In this document: in pieces, positions 36,793-46,621 of the stretch
Layout: each line of letters opens with the position of its first letter
How positions within the stretch are numbered: the first letter of the stretch is position 1
Assembly (NCBI RefSeq): GCF_001460635.1
Contig: NZ_LN907858.1
Span: 248,001-312,000, forward strand
Length of the DNA: 64,000 bases
Direction: 5' to 3'
Source of the DNA: Helicobacter typhlonius
GTDB taxonomy: Bacteria; Campylobacterota; Campylobacteria; Campylobacterales; Helicobacteraceae
Translations under genes and position numbers: made by a program
The notes under the pieces: model-generated
Told to the model about the DNA's origin: nothing
The model's database searches: none
The model's input: only the letters and a program-made list of their open reading frames with translations

Positions 36793-37201
36793 GGTATTCA
36801 TTGGGATCATATTCTAAAACCGAATCTTAAGTAAGTAGGATATCGCCACTAGCCACTGTAATATCTGTGCGTAGGGCTGCACCTTTGCCTTGATTGTGTG
36901 AGTGATATAAGATTTTAAGGTTTAGGCATGCGGTATATTGTTTTGATTAGATTCAGTAGATTTTAAATCTTGAAGTATTTCTATTGTGCCATCAGTGCTA
37001 CAATCATCAATAATAACAATTTCTTTATGATAGGCAATAGTAACATTTTTACACGTTCTAAAATATATGTAATGGTGCGAGATTCATAAAATAAGGAATA
37101 ATAATTGAGAGTGTAGGAAGATGTGAATCTTCTACATTACCATTGGGGGCTAGAGAGATTGTGTGTATCCCCCCCCCCCCATTGTCTAAAAGCAAAGACA
37201 T
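36793..37201 (-). pseudogene. Family 2 glycosyltransferase remnant, formerly phase-variable
   Basis: ATG 37201 follows AAGGAG. The frame runs MSLLLDN, through G12 (GGGG) to LPTLSIIIPYF; after a frameshift it reads SRTITYILERV, EIVIIDDCSTDGTIEILQD, HNQGKGAALRTDI and VLEYDPNEYPK, the signature blocks of dolichyl-phosphate-mannose synthase-like GT2 enzymes. Several stops interrupt it and it ends at the NSS fragment. It must once have made or extended a surface glycan under G-tract control. Confidence 0.85.
37169..37180 (-). repeat. Poly-G12 tract in the glycosyltransferase remnant
   Basis: Twelve C on the plus strand close to the start codon of the decayed gene. Confidence 0.95.
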
Positions 37202-37237
37202 AAAAACTCCTTATTGTTTAGTGTGATTTATATTCCC

Positions 37238-38383
37238 TCACAGCTCGGGTTTATCCCCTTTCAAAAGGCACGTGATGAGGGCGGATACTTTCTCTGCACT
37301 GCCGTGTTTTAGATACTCCCTAAGCTCCTTTACCTTAGCAAAAAATGTTCCGGTATGTGTATCACCATACGCCTTAAGGAGATTAAGTGCGGTAAGGTTG
37401 CTTTGGATAAGTTCTGGGTGGATTTGCTTCGTGCCAATGTGCGAGTCGCCATCAGTATAGTGCAAGGCATTGTAAAGGATATTAGCAATCCCTATGTGCT
37501 GCAATCGCACAAATGCCTTAGCAAACATTATATCCGTGCCTCGTGTCTTATATCCAAGCACAAGAGGAGTGCCAATGAGTGTGGCTTGAAGCGTGGCAGT
37601 GCCCGAGCAAATAAAGGCAAAGCTAGATTCATAAAGTGCGGCATTGGCATCAAAGCTAATCTCAAAAATATGTATATCGCTACCATAAATCTGTGTTAGG
37701 GCTTGTTGGTTAAGATTCTTAAAATGTTCAGGGATAATAAGCACCTTAGGATTTGGAAGCTGCTTTGCAACTTTGGCAAAAGTAGGGAAGATTCTTTGAA
37801 TCTCGCTCTTGCGACTGCCGGGCATAAAGGCAATCTTGCCATCTTCTAGTGGTAGTGGCTTATCTTTGAATTGTGGAATCTCATCAATCAGTGGGTGTCC
37901 CACATACTGCGCTCTTTTCTCTTCTAGCGCGTGCGGATACATAGCGAGTTCAAAAGGCAAAATAGCACAGAGATAATCACACACTTTTTCTATGTGCTTT
38001 GCTCTCCAAGGCTTCCACGCCCATACTTGTGGCAAAGTATAATACACGATAGGCACTTTTGAGCCATTTTTCTTTAAAGCTTTTGCGATTGGGAGATTGA
38101 AGCTTGAGCTATCCATAAGCAAAATGACATCGCAACTTTCTGCAAGTCTTGTCATTTTGTGAATGGCTTCCTTAAAAAATGCGATTTTTTTCATCACATC
38201 TAAAAAACCCATAACCGCGAAGTCCTTCAAAGTGTATGTAGGCTTTGCGTCATTAAATCTTTCAAATACGCTTGGTTCAAATATCCCGCACACCCGCACA
38301 GAAGTATTGAGCTTTTTAGCTAGGACTTGCAAATGGATATTTGCACTTGGCTCACACGCACTGACAAAAAGCTTCTTATTCAT
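37238..38383 (-). CDS. lpxB: Lipid-A-disaccharide synthase
   Basis: Condenses UDP-2,3-diacylglucosamine with lipid X to form the lipid A disaccharide, at the inner membrane. 381 residues, GT19 family: SACEPSANIHLQ at the N-terminus, LMDSSSFNLPIAK, YYTLPQVWAWKPWRAK, GHPLIDE, PGSRKSEIQR and FICSGTATLQATL. The start overlaps the preceding coiled-coil gene by 8 bases. Order lpxB - coiled coil - hypA matches H. pylori HP0867-HP0869. Confidence 0.95.
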   Translation of the reverse strand: MNKKLFVSACEPSANIHLQVLAKKLNTSVRVCGIFEPSVFERFNDAKPTYTLKDFAVMGFLDVMKKIAFFKEAIHKMTRLAESCDVILLMDSSSFNLPIAKALKKNGSKVPIVYYTLPQVWAWKPWRAKHIEKVCDYLCAILPFELAMYPHALEEKRAQYVGHPLIDEIPQFKDKPLPLEDGKIAFMPGSRKSEIQRIFPTFAKVAKQLPNPKVLIIPEHFKNLNQQALTQIYGSDIHIFEISFDANAALYESSFAFICSGTATLQATLIGTPLVLGYKTRGTDIMFAKAFVRLQHIGIANILYNALHYTDGDSHIGTKQIHPELIQSNLTALNLLKAYGDTHTGTFFAKVKELREYLKHGSAEKVSALITCLLKGDKPEL

Positions 38384-38867
38384 ATTTACTCTTTGGTGTA
38401 GATTCTATAGAATCTGTAGTGTCTGTTTGTGGGCTACTAGCAGGGTGGGTGGATTCTGTATAATACTCTTGCGTGATGAGTTCGAGTTGATATTCACTTT
38501 TTAAATCGCGTAATTCAACGCGCAGTTTAGAATTTTCTAATTCAAGTTCATTGATTTGTGCCTGAAGTGCGTTTTGCACTTCATTATTAGAATCTTGTGA
38601 ATCTTTGGACACTTGGGCTTGTTGTTGCTCCAATGTGCGGATTGCATTTTGTGCTAGGGTAATATGCTCTCTTAATTCTTTGAGCTTGGCTTTAGAAGTT
38701 TTAATCTCTTCGTGATATTGTGCGACTTCAAGGCGCATTTTTTCTCGCTCATTTTCAAAAAATCCTACAATATCCCAAAGGTTTTGTGTTTGTGGATTGT
38801 ATTTAAGAAGTTTTTCAAATGCTTGTTCATCAATTTTTTGAGCTAATGGCTTATCTTGTGCATACAT
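38376..38867 (-). CDS. Coiled-coil protein of unknown function
   Basis: 163 residues; a long charged coiled coil at about 40-135 (NEREKMRLEVAQYHEEIKTS and QAQINELELENSKLRVELRD) and a Ser/Thr/Pro-rich tail. No signal peptide or catalytic motif. Conserved in position between hypA and lpxB in Helicobacter (HP0868 position). Translated with lpxB through an 8-base overlap. Function unknown. Confidence 0.75.
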   Translation of the reverse strand: MYAQDKPLAQKIDEQAFEKLLKYNPQTQNLWDIVGFFENEREKMRLEVAQYHEEIKTSKAKLKELREHITLAQNAIRTLEQQQAQVSKDSQDSNNEVQNALQAQINELELENSKLRVELRDLKSEYQLELITQEYYTESTHPASSPQTDTTDSIESTPKSKYE

Positions 38868-38880
38868 AAAAATCCTTATT

Positions 38881-39285
38881 CTAAGATGATGACATCATAT
38901 AAGATTCTTGAGTTTGTATAGAATCTTGTATATCTTCTATGTCAAGTTCAAGGTTAAGAAGATGTAATTCTCTGCCTTGCGTGATGATTACCTGCTGACT
39001 TCGACAAAAAGGACAAGTGCTATATGTGAGATTTTCTCCACTAAAGTCGCGTTCGCAAGATTGACAATGTAAGACAACAGGTTGATATTCTATCTCAATA
39101 TTCGCATTTTTACAAAGCGGAGATTCTAATCTAAAAGTCTCAAATGCACTTTTTACAAGCGCACTATCTACGCCACTACGCTCACCAATGGCAATACGGA
39201 CTTTCGCAACAGAAGTAGCATTATGCTCTTTTGCGTGAGTTTCACATATTTGTATGAGTGAGGCGACAATAGAATATTCGTGCAT
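38881..39285 (-). CDS. hypA: Hydrogenase/urease nickel incorporation protein HypA
   Basis: Nickel chaperone for [NiFe] hydrogenase and urease maturation. 134 residues: MHEYSIVASL with the Ni-binding His2, and a zinc ribbon formed by CQSCERDF and CPFCRSQQ. The usual length is about 115-117; this one carries an extra acidic/Ser tail of about 17 residues (ending SYMMSSS). 13 bases before the coiled-coil gene. Confidence 0.93.
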   Translation of the reverse strand: MHEYSIVASLIQICETHAKEHNATSVAKVRIAIGERSGVDSALVKSAFETFRLESPLCKNANIEIEYQPVVLHCQSCERDFSGENLTYSTCPFCRSQQVIITQGRELHLLNLELDIEDIQDSIQTQESYMMSSS

Positions 39286-39370
39286 TTTTATCCTTAGATT
39301 CTATAAAGTCATAGGTATAATTTTACCCAAGAAGTGCTAAAATAAGCAAAAATTCACAAAGGGATTTGGA

Positions 39371-40435
39371 GTGCAGAGGGTAAAAACAAAACAAATTTTC
39401 GTAGGAAACGTGGCAGTAGGCGGCGATGCGCCCATTTCTGTGCAAAGTATGACTTTTAGCAAAACTTGTGATATAGAGGCGACAAAAGCACAGCTTGATA
39501 GATTGTATTTTGCTGGGGCTGATATGGTGCGTGTGGCAGTGAGCGACCCAAAAGACGCGGCTGCACTCAAAGAGCTTAAAAGTGTTTCGCCCCTGCCACT
39601 TATCGCGGATATTCATTTTAGATACAAATTTGCCCTTATCGCAGCAGAGAGCGTGGATTGCATTCGTATCAATCCGGGCAATATCGGCTCAAAAGATAGA
39701 ATTAAAGCTGTGGCAGATGCGTGTAATGCACGAGGCATACCTATTCGTATTGGTGTAAATGGTGGGAGTTTAGAAAAACAATTTGAGGAAAAATATGGTG
39801 CAACTCCTAAAGGTATGATTGAATCTGCGTTATACAACATCAAGCTTTTAGAGGATTTTGGATTCACAAATATCAAGGTTTCGCTCAAAGCAAGTGATGT
39901 AGAGCGCACAATGGCAGCATATAGAATGCTTCGTCCTTTAGTAGAGTATCCTTTTCATTTGGGCGTTACAGAGGCTGGGACTTTGCCGCATTCTATGGTA
40001 AAAAGTGCTATGGCACTTGGTGGGCTGCTTATGGAGGGCATTGGCGATACGATGAGAATCTCCATAACAGGTGAGCTTGAAGAAGAAATTAAAGTCGCGC
40101 GCCTCATACTTCAATACAGCGGACGACAAAAAAGCGGGGTAAGTATAGTGTCTTGCCCTACTTGTGGGCGCATTGAAGCAAATCTTGTCAAAATGGTGCA
40201 AGAGGTAGAATCTCGCATTAAGCATATCAAAACGCCTTTGCAAGTGAGCGTAATGGGCTGTGCTGTCAATGCTTTGGGTGAAGCTAAACACGCAGATATT
40301 GCCATTGCTTTTGGAAATAAAGATGGGCTGATTATTAAAGGTGGCAAGATTCTCTGCAAACTCAAAGAAGACAAATTACTTGAGCGGTTTATCGCAGAAG
40401 TAGAGGAGCTTGCCAAACAAAGAGAAGAAGCATAA
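39371..40435 (+). CDS. ispG: 4-hydroxy-3-methylbut-2-enyl diphosphate synthase
   Basis: [4Fe-4S] enzyme of the MEP isoprenoid pathway (GcpE), cytoplasmic. 354 residues: TIM barrel N-terminus ([28 protein letters not shown]) and C-terminal cluster domain with SCPTCGR and [12 protein letters not shown]. The start is GTG 39371, after GGGATTTGGA; no ATG lies near the conserved N-terminus. Divergent from hypA. Confidence 0.94.
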   Translation: MQRVKTKQIFVGNVAVGGDAPISVQSMTFSKTCDIEATKAQLDRLYFAGADMVRVAVSDPKDAAALKELKSVSPLPLIADIHFRYKFALIAAESVDCIRINPGNIGSKDRIKAVADACNARGIPIRIGVNGGSLEKQFEEKYGATPKGMIESALYNIKLLEDFGFTNIKVSLKASDVERTMAAYRMLRPLVEYPFHLGVTEAGTLPHSMVKSAMALGGLLMEGIGDTMRISITGELEEEIKVARLILQYSGRQKSGVSIVSCPTCGRIEANLVKMVQEVESRIKHIKTPLQVSVMGCAVNALGEAKHADIAIAFGNKDGLIIKGGKILCKLKEDKLLERFIAEVEELAKQREEA

Positions 40436-40448
40436 GGGAGGAAGCATA

Positions 40449-41687
40449 ATGCAAGATATACAAGCAATGCTCATATCTGCAAAGCGTAGTGCAAGGATAT
40501 TAGAGCAATTAAGCGATAAAAAAAGAAATGCAGTGCTAGAATCTATGGCAGATGAGATAGAATCTCAATGCGAAATAATATGCGAAGCAAATGCTAAAGA
40601 TATGAGTGCGGCAGAGCATCTTCCTCTAGCAATGCGTAAAAGATTAGAATTAAATAGTATAAAAGTGCATTCTATGGCAGATTCTATGCGTGATATTGCA
40701 AAGCTTCATTGCAGTGTAGGGCAGGTGATAAAGAGCTGGAAAAACAAGGCAGGATTAGAGATTACGCAAGTGAGTGTGCCGCTTGGTGTCATTGGTGTCA
40801 TTTATGAATCTCGCCCTAATGTTACAAGTGATGTAAGTGCATTGTGCTTTAAAAGTGGGAATGTGTGTGTGCTCAAAGGTGGCAAAGAGGCATTTCACTC
40901 AAATGTGGCAATACTTAAAGCATTGCATAGTGCATTAGAGCAGCATTCACTTCCTAAAGGATGTGTGAGTATGATAGAGGATACTTCACGTGAGGGAATA
41001 TTAGAATTTGTCAAAATGGATAAGTATGTGGATTTGCTTATACCACGAGGGGGTGAGGGATTGATTGAATTTGTCAAACATAACGCAACAATTCCTATCA
41101 TCAAGCACGATAAGGGCGTGTGCCATACCTATATCCATAAAAGTGCGGATTTGGATATGGCACTCAATGTTGTGCTCAATGCAAAGTTAAGCTATCCCGC
41201 CGCGTGTAATGCGTGTGAGTGTATCTTGCTTGATGAGGTGCTTGTAGAGGGATTCTTACCGAAATTGCTTACAAAATTAAGAGAAGCAGATGTGCGTGTA
41301 ATGTTTGAAAATGAAGTATGGCTCAAAAATTGGGGCATTGCAGATGATGGCTTAGCTGATTTTAGCAAAGAGTGGGGCGATAAGATTCTTAATCTTAAAG
41401 TTGTAAATGGAATTGATGAAGCCCTAGAGCATATTGCGCACTTTGGTTCTGCGCATTCGGAATCTATTATCACTCAAGATGAAGTGATAGCACAAACTTT
41501 TATGCGTGAGGTCGATGCGGCGTGTGTATATGTGAATGCTTCTACACGATTTAGCGATGGTGGAGAGTTTGGCTTTGGTGCGGAGGTGGGTATTTCTACC
41601 TCTAAACTTCACGCTAGAGGTCCTATGGGTATAGAATCTTTATTAAGTTATAAATATTGTATTACAGGCAATGGACAAGTGAGGTAA
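40449..41687 (+). CDS. proA: Gamma-glutamyl phosphate reductase
   Basis: Second step of proline synthesis: NADPH reduction of glutamyl phosphate to the semialdehyde. 412 residues, aldehyde dehydrogenase fold: [29 protein letters not shown], catalytic Cys in [13 protein letters not shown], and [24 protein letters not shown] 40449 follows AGGGAGG, 13 bases after ispG; the frame extends back to 40410 inside ispG without a site. Confidence 0.95.
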   Translation: MQDIQAMLISAKRSARILEQLSDKKRNAVLESMADEIESQCEIICEANAKDMSAAEHLPLAMRKRLELNSIKVHSMADSMRDIAKLHCSVGQVIKSWKNKAGLEITQVSVPLGVIGVIYESRPNVTSDVSALCFKSGNVCVLKGGKEAFHSNVAILKALHSALEQHSLPKGCVSMIEDTSREGILEFVKMDKYVDLLIPRGGEGLIEFVKHNATIPIIKHDKGVCHTYIHKSADLDMALNVVLNAKLSYPAACNACECILLDEVLVEGFLPKLLTKLREADVRVMFENEVWLKNWGIADDGLADFSKEWGDKILNLKVVNGIDEALEHIAHFGSAHSESIITQDEVIAQTFMREVDAACVYVNASTRFSDGGEFGFGAEVGISTSKLHARGPMGIESLLSYKYCITGNGQVR

Positions 41688-41688
41688 A

Positions 41689-41796
41689 ATGGGAATCTTA
41701 AAAAAACAATGGAATATTTCGTGGCTTAATTTTACTCTGCTTTGTGCTACTTTTTTAAGTGCTGGGTTGGCATTGCGGTATGTGCGTATGTTGTGA
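41689..41796 (+). CDS. Small single-span membrane peptide, 35 residues
   Basis: ATG 41689 lies one base after the proA stop, with GTGAGG just upstream. The product MGILKKQWNISWLNF followed by TLLCATFLSAGLALRYVRML has positive residues at both ends and a hydrophobic core of about 17 residues. Too short for a reliable family call; small stress proteins or toxin-like peptides look similar. A hairpin follows. Confidence 0.45.
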   Translation: MGILKKQWNISWLNFTLLCATFLSAGLALRYVRML

Positions 41797-41802
41797 TAGG
41801 GT

Positions 41803-41823
41803 AACCTGTCTAAAAGACAGGTT
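41803..41823 (+). terminator. Hairpin after proA
   Basis: Perfect 8-bp stem AACCTGTC / GACAGGTT with a TAAAA loop, 7 bases after the small ORF stop; no long U-run. Confidence 0.5.
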
Positions 41824-42109
41824 TGACGCATTCCTTTAGCTTTGATATTTTAAAAGTAGAAGTTATCTATTTATTATGTATGTAAAATCATTGTATCCTC
41901 CTTAAAAGTAAATTTTAAGAAGTGTGTTAGTGAGAAATAATTGCGCATTTTGGATTCATTGTTTGCTCCTTTGTCTTTTGTGTCGGTATTGTAGCATATT
42001 ACTTATAAAAATCTCCTCATCTGTGTGAGATTATACAACGCATACGCTAATGTATCAATTTGGGATTGAATGCAGAAGTGCCAAAATGAGAATCTGTGGG
42101 TTTGAGGAG
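41824..42109. other. Gap with mini-ORFs and a methylase 3-prime remnant
   Basis: On the minus strand, CIQSQIDTLAYALYNLT (about 42014-42066) resembles the C-terminal end of the methylase specificity modules at 43.7-45 kb. Two very short minus-strand ORFs with strong ribosome sites follow: MNPKCAIISH (41927-41959, site AAAGGAG) and MILHT (41874-41891, site AAGGAGG). No full gene is seen. Confidence 0.5.
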
Positions 42110-42532
42110 TTAGGATTTTCTATGGTTTTTAATATTGCCTAACTTAACAATAGAAGTAATAATTGCTGGAATAAGTGAGAGCCAAGCATTGGGCTTATCA
42201 TTTATGACAAGATAAGCAAATATTCCTAAACTCCCAAGAATAAAAATAGCTGCCGTTATAGCTCCTAAGCCTTGCAAACTATAAAACCAACGCATATCGC
42301 TTAATCTATTTTTTTGTTCTTGCCTTTCTAATTCAAGGATTTCTTTATCTATTTGCATTTTATGTTCAGCAGTTTTTTCAAGCAAATTCATAGCTCGTTG
42401 TGCTAAAGGTTCGGGGAGTTTGCCTATTGCGTTAAGTTCATTTTCCATAAAAATATTATTTTGTATATTTAATTGATTTTGTGGGTTTGTATCGTTTGGT
42501 AGATTATTTTTTCTTACAGGCTTCTTATTCAT
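42110..42532 (-). CDS. DUF2335-type membrane protein
   Basis: 140 residues: polar N-terminus, LPEPLAQRAMNLLEKTAEHK followed by an acidic/helical stretch to about 85, then two membrane segments (about 90-110 and 112-132). The LPxP...AE(H/K)... layout with two C-terminal helices matches the DUF2335 family, small proteins frequent in mobile and defence regions. It begins directly at the stop of the 89-residue membrane gene. Function unknown. Confidence 0.65.
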   Translation of the reverse strand: MNKKPVRKNNLPNDTNPQNQLNIQNNIFMENELNAIGKLPEPLAQRAMNLLEKTAEHKMQIDKEILELERQEQKNRLSDMRWFYSLQGLGAITAAIFILGSLGIFAYLVINDKPNAWLSLIPAIITSIVKLGNIKNHRKS

Positions 42533-42802
42533 TTACAAAGCCTTAAGTTTTGTTCTCTGTTCTTTATGGTTTGTATTAATTTGTTTATAGGCTTGTATTT
42601 GTTTTTGTTGAATCTCTTGTGCAATTTGTCCATAACTTTTTGGGGTAGTGGGTGAGGGTGTGGCAGAAAACCCATTAATATAGCCTTCAGTAAATCCATC
42701 AATAAATGAATTTGCGTCAGAATCTTTTTTATAGGATTTATAAATCAAAAAGCCTATACCAGCAGTTAAAGCACCAAATAAAAACCATTTTAATTCTTTC
42801 AT
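42533..42802 (-). CDS. Small membrane-anchored protein
   Basis: 89 residues: one N-terminal membrane helix (KWFLFGALTAGIGFLIY), then a Gly/Ser-rich and Gln/Lys-rich cytosolic tail. No known family recognised. First gene of a pair with the DUF2335-type gene (no gap). Confidence 0.6.
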   Translation of the reverse strand: MKELKWFLFGALTAGIGFLIYKSYKKDSDANSFIDGFTEGYINGFSATPSPTTPKSYGQIAQEIQQKQIQAYKQINTNHKEQRTKLKAL

Positions 42803-42879
42803 TGCCGCATTACCTCTTTGTATTTTGCAATATTACAATATTTTAACATATTTAAATAATAAATTCGGTTATTTCTCTA

Positions 42880-42965
42880 TAATCTTAATTTCCTCATTGG
42901 TGGGATTATATAATTTATACACTAATTTATCAATTTGAGATTCCAAAGTGGAGGCGTAAGCAGTG
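42880..42965 (-). pseudogene. Remnant of a methylase C-terminus
   Basis: The minus strand reads STLESQIDKLVYKLYNPTNE then EIKIIEK and a stop, nearly the same as the end of the specificity module at 43736 (ESKIDNLVYELYNFTNEEIK). The rest of the module is gone. Confidence 0.75.
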
Positions 42966-42978
42966 GATTTTATAAAAA

Positions 42979-43734
42979 CTAACATTTTAAAAATTCTTCA
43001 CATCTTTTACTAATACAAACTTCTGCAAAAGCTTTTCCGAAAGCATTAAATTCAGTTTTATAAAAATATTTGCCCACGCTTTTGTAATTCTCGTGCTGTT
43101 GGTTTTTAAAAATTTCTCGTCCTTGTGTTGAGTTTTGCAAGACTAGATTGCCATCAATCTCAAAAAATATTTCTGCTGTTTGATAAAAGTTACCAGTTAA
43201 TAATCCTAAAAGGGTGAGATGATTTTTGTAGATAGCGAAAAATTCTTTGTTAATATGATGTGAAATTTCAATATATTCTTCTTCATATATGCCATTCTCA
43301 TTAGCTCTCATATAGTAAATGCAATCAATAGAGAGATACATTTTTAAAAGTGTTAAAATTTCCGCTTCATCTTTAGAAATTTGTTCTAGAATTTTAGGAA
43401 ATGCAGGACTCAAGAATCTTTGTTTTGTCTTATCCACTGAATTTCGTAAAATATTAAAAAACATTTCACCCAAAAGCGTTTCATCTTGATGTAAAGCTAA
43501 ATTTTGTAATGTTGGTATAACAATATTTGGTTGTGCTTTGATTCGATTATCTTTTGATACATCATTTTCTATTCTTGTAATCCATTTTCCAAATCTGTCA
43601 TTAAGTGTTTTTGTGGGATAGTAAATTGGTGCAAGAATAAGTTTGGCAATTTCGCCCAATGTTACACCTGCTTGTTGTGCTGATGGTTGCAAAATATCCT
43701 TATATGCTTCTGTTAAATCAAAATTGATAGCCAT
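42979..43734 (-). CDS. Abi-alpha (DUF4393) family protein
   Basis: 251 residues. The N-terminal QPSAQQAGVTLGEIAKLILA and LAPIYYPTKTLNDRFGKWI, then PNIVIPTLQNLALHQDETLL and HPAF-like LSPAFPKILEQISKDEAEIL match the Abi-alpha family, named after a lactococcal phage-abortive-infection protein. The start ATG 43734 follows GGAGTGAT and lies one base after the stop of the methylase module upstream, so it is probably co-translated with the restriction locus. Role in defence is inferred from family and context. Confidence 0.75.
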   Translation of the reverse strand: MAINFDLTEAYKDILQPSAQQAGVTLGEIAKLILAPIYYPTKTLNDRFGKWITRIENDVSKDNRIKAQPNIVIPTLQNLALHQDETLLGEMFFNILRNSVDKTKQRFLSPAFPKILEQISKDEAEILTLLKMYLSIDCIYYMRANENGIYEEEYIEISHHINKEFFAIYKNHLTLLGLLTGNFYQTAEIFFEIDGNLVLQNSTQGREIFKNQQHENYKSVGKYFYKTEFNAFGKAFAEVCISKRCEEFLKC

Positions 43735-43735
43735 A

Positions 43736-44040
43736 TCACTCCTTATTTTCTATGGTTTTTATCTCCTCATTGGTAAAATTATACAACTCATACACTAAAT
43801 TATCAATCTTACTTTCAAATTCTAGGCTATTGAAATTTTTATCCTTTGCTTTGTTTTGTAGAATCTCATCAACTAAAGCAATGATTTGATTCACGATTGT
43901 TTGGTTTGCTTTGGTGATTTTGGGTATTGGGAGTTTTAAAAGATTATTTGTTTTTAACTCACCTTCAATACCTCCTCCCATATAAAATTCACGCATAAGA
44001 AAATATACAAAAGAAGAGTTTAAAAACCCTGTAAGATATT

Positions 44041-44044
<4 letters not shown>
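43736..44044 (-). CDS. Third methylase specificity module, C-terminal part, out of frame
   Basis: 102 residues from MKYLTGFLNSSFVYFLMREF to the end ESKIDNLVYELYNFTNEE. This is the TaqI-like specificity fold (FLNSS..YF, MGGG, LLKLPIPKIT). Upstream codons in the same frame (LFAPAPANLITGKECD) continue it into the previous ORF, whose module 3 start GKILYPCIMANESCFVYEE ends in another frame at an A5 run near 44103-44107. One extra A would fuse them. It could be translated alone or be silent. Confidence 0.65.
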
Positions 44045-45800
<1,756 letters not shown>

Positions 45801-45801
<1 letters not shown>

Positions 45802-46487
45802 TATAAGCTGCTTTGGATTTTTAAAGCATTAGAAACCTCAAGGAGACTTTTTTCTCTTATAATATCACTATGCTTTTTGAGTTTATCTGCAATCTTATAT
45901 CCCTCTTTGAGACTTGCAATGACTACTTCCAAACCATTTGTTCTTGCGCATTTCAAAGCGGGGATAATATCTGTATCTTTGCAAAATACCATTGCTTTAT
46001 CAGCTAATTTTTGATAGGCAATATGGGATATATCAAGTCCTAAGAGCATATCTACTTGTTTTTGATTAATTATAGGTTTGCCATTACTATCAAAGCCAGA
46101 GAGTTTTAGCTCTCCTAATCGCACAGCAAAATAATCCTCAAAAGCAATATGTTTTACAAAATCAATAATCTTTTGTCGTATCTCGCCCATAGAGTTGTTT
46201 TTATGTTCATTGTATTCAAGGATTTTTTTAAATATTTCGGGATTCTTTTTCTTGTATCTACTTAATTCTTTATTAATCTCCTCATCTGATAGTGGCAAAG
46301 CGGTATAAAAGAATATTTTGCTGATTTCTTCTTTGTCTATATCAATAAATTGCTTAATCAAAAAAGATATATTTGATACATTGTTATAGTTGAAAGTAAT
46401 ATTTTTTCGTTCTTTGTGCGTTCGTTGAATATTATGAATATCTAAACGTAGATTTTCCCAATCAATAAAAACTACTACTTTTTTCAT
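45801..46487 (-). CDS. NYN-domain (PIN-like) putative ribonuclease
   Basis: 228 residues. The acidic triad of the NYN/DUF88 family is visible: FIDWENLR (Asp9), KQVDMLLGLDI, and FCKDTDIIPALK; GLEVVIAS and a C-terminal helix (ADKLKKHSDIIREKSLLE) follow. Such proteins are metal-dependent nucleases, mostly on RNA. It lies between two halves of a methylase, downstream of an 18-bp inverted repeat, and its stop overlaps the next start (TAATG). Whether it cleaves RNA, or senses infection, is not known. Confidence 0.75.
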
Positions 46488-46506
46488 AATAACCCCATTA
46501 AACTAA

Positions 46507-46578
46507 AAAACCTACCTTAATCCCTGATTGCACCGAATTAAGTAATGTGCAACACTGCGGGGGATTAAGGTAGGTTTT
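46507..46578. repeat. 18-bp perfect inverted repeat with structured loop
   Basis: Arms 46507-46524 and 46561-46578 (AAAACCTACCTTAATCCC and its exact complement) enclose 36 bases that contain a second stem, TTGCAC / GTGCAA. T-runs flank the arms on the minus strand (six) and plus strand (four). It lies between the methylase gene and the NYN gene: a terminator/attenuator, or the trace of a small mobile element. Confidence 0.85.
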
Positions 46579-46621
46579 AGCATAAATTATATAATATAAA
46601 TACTTATATGAGCCTTAATTT

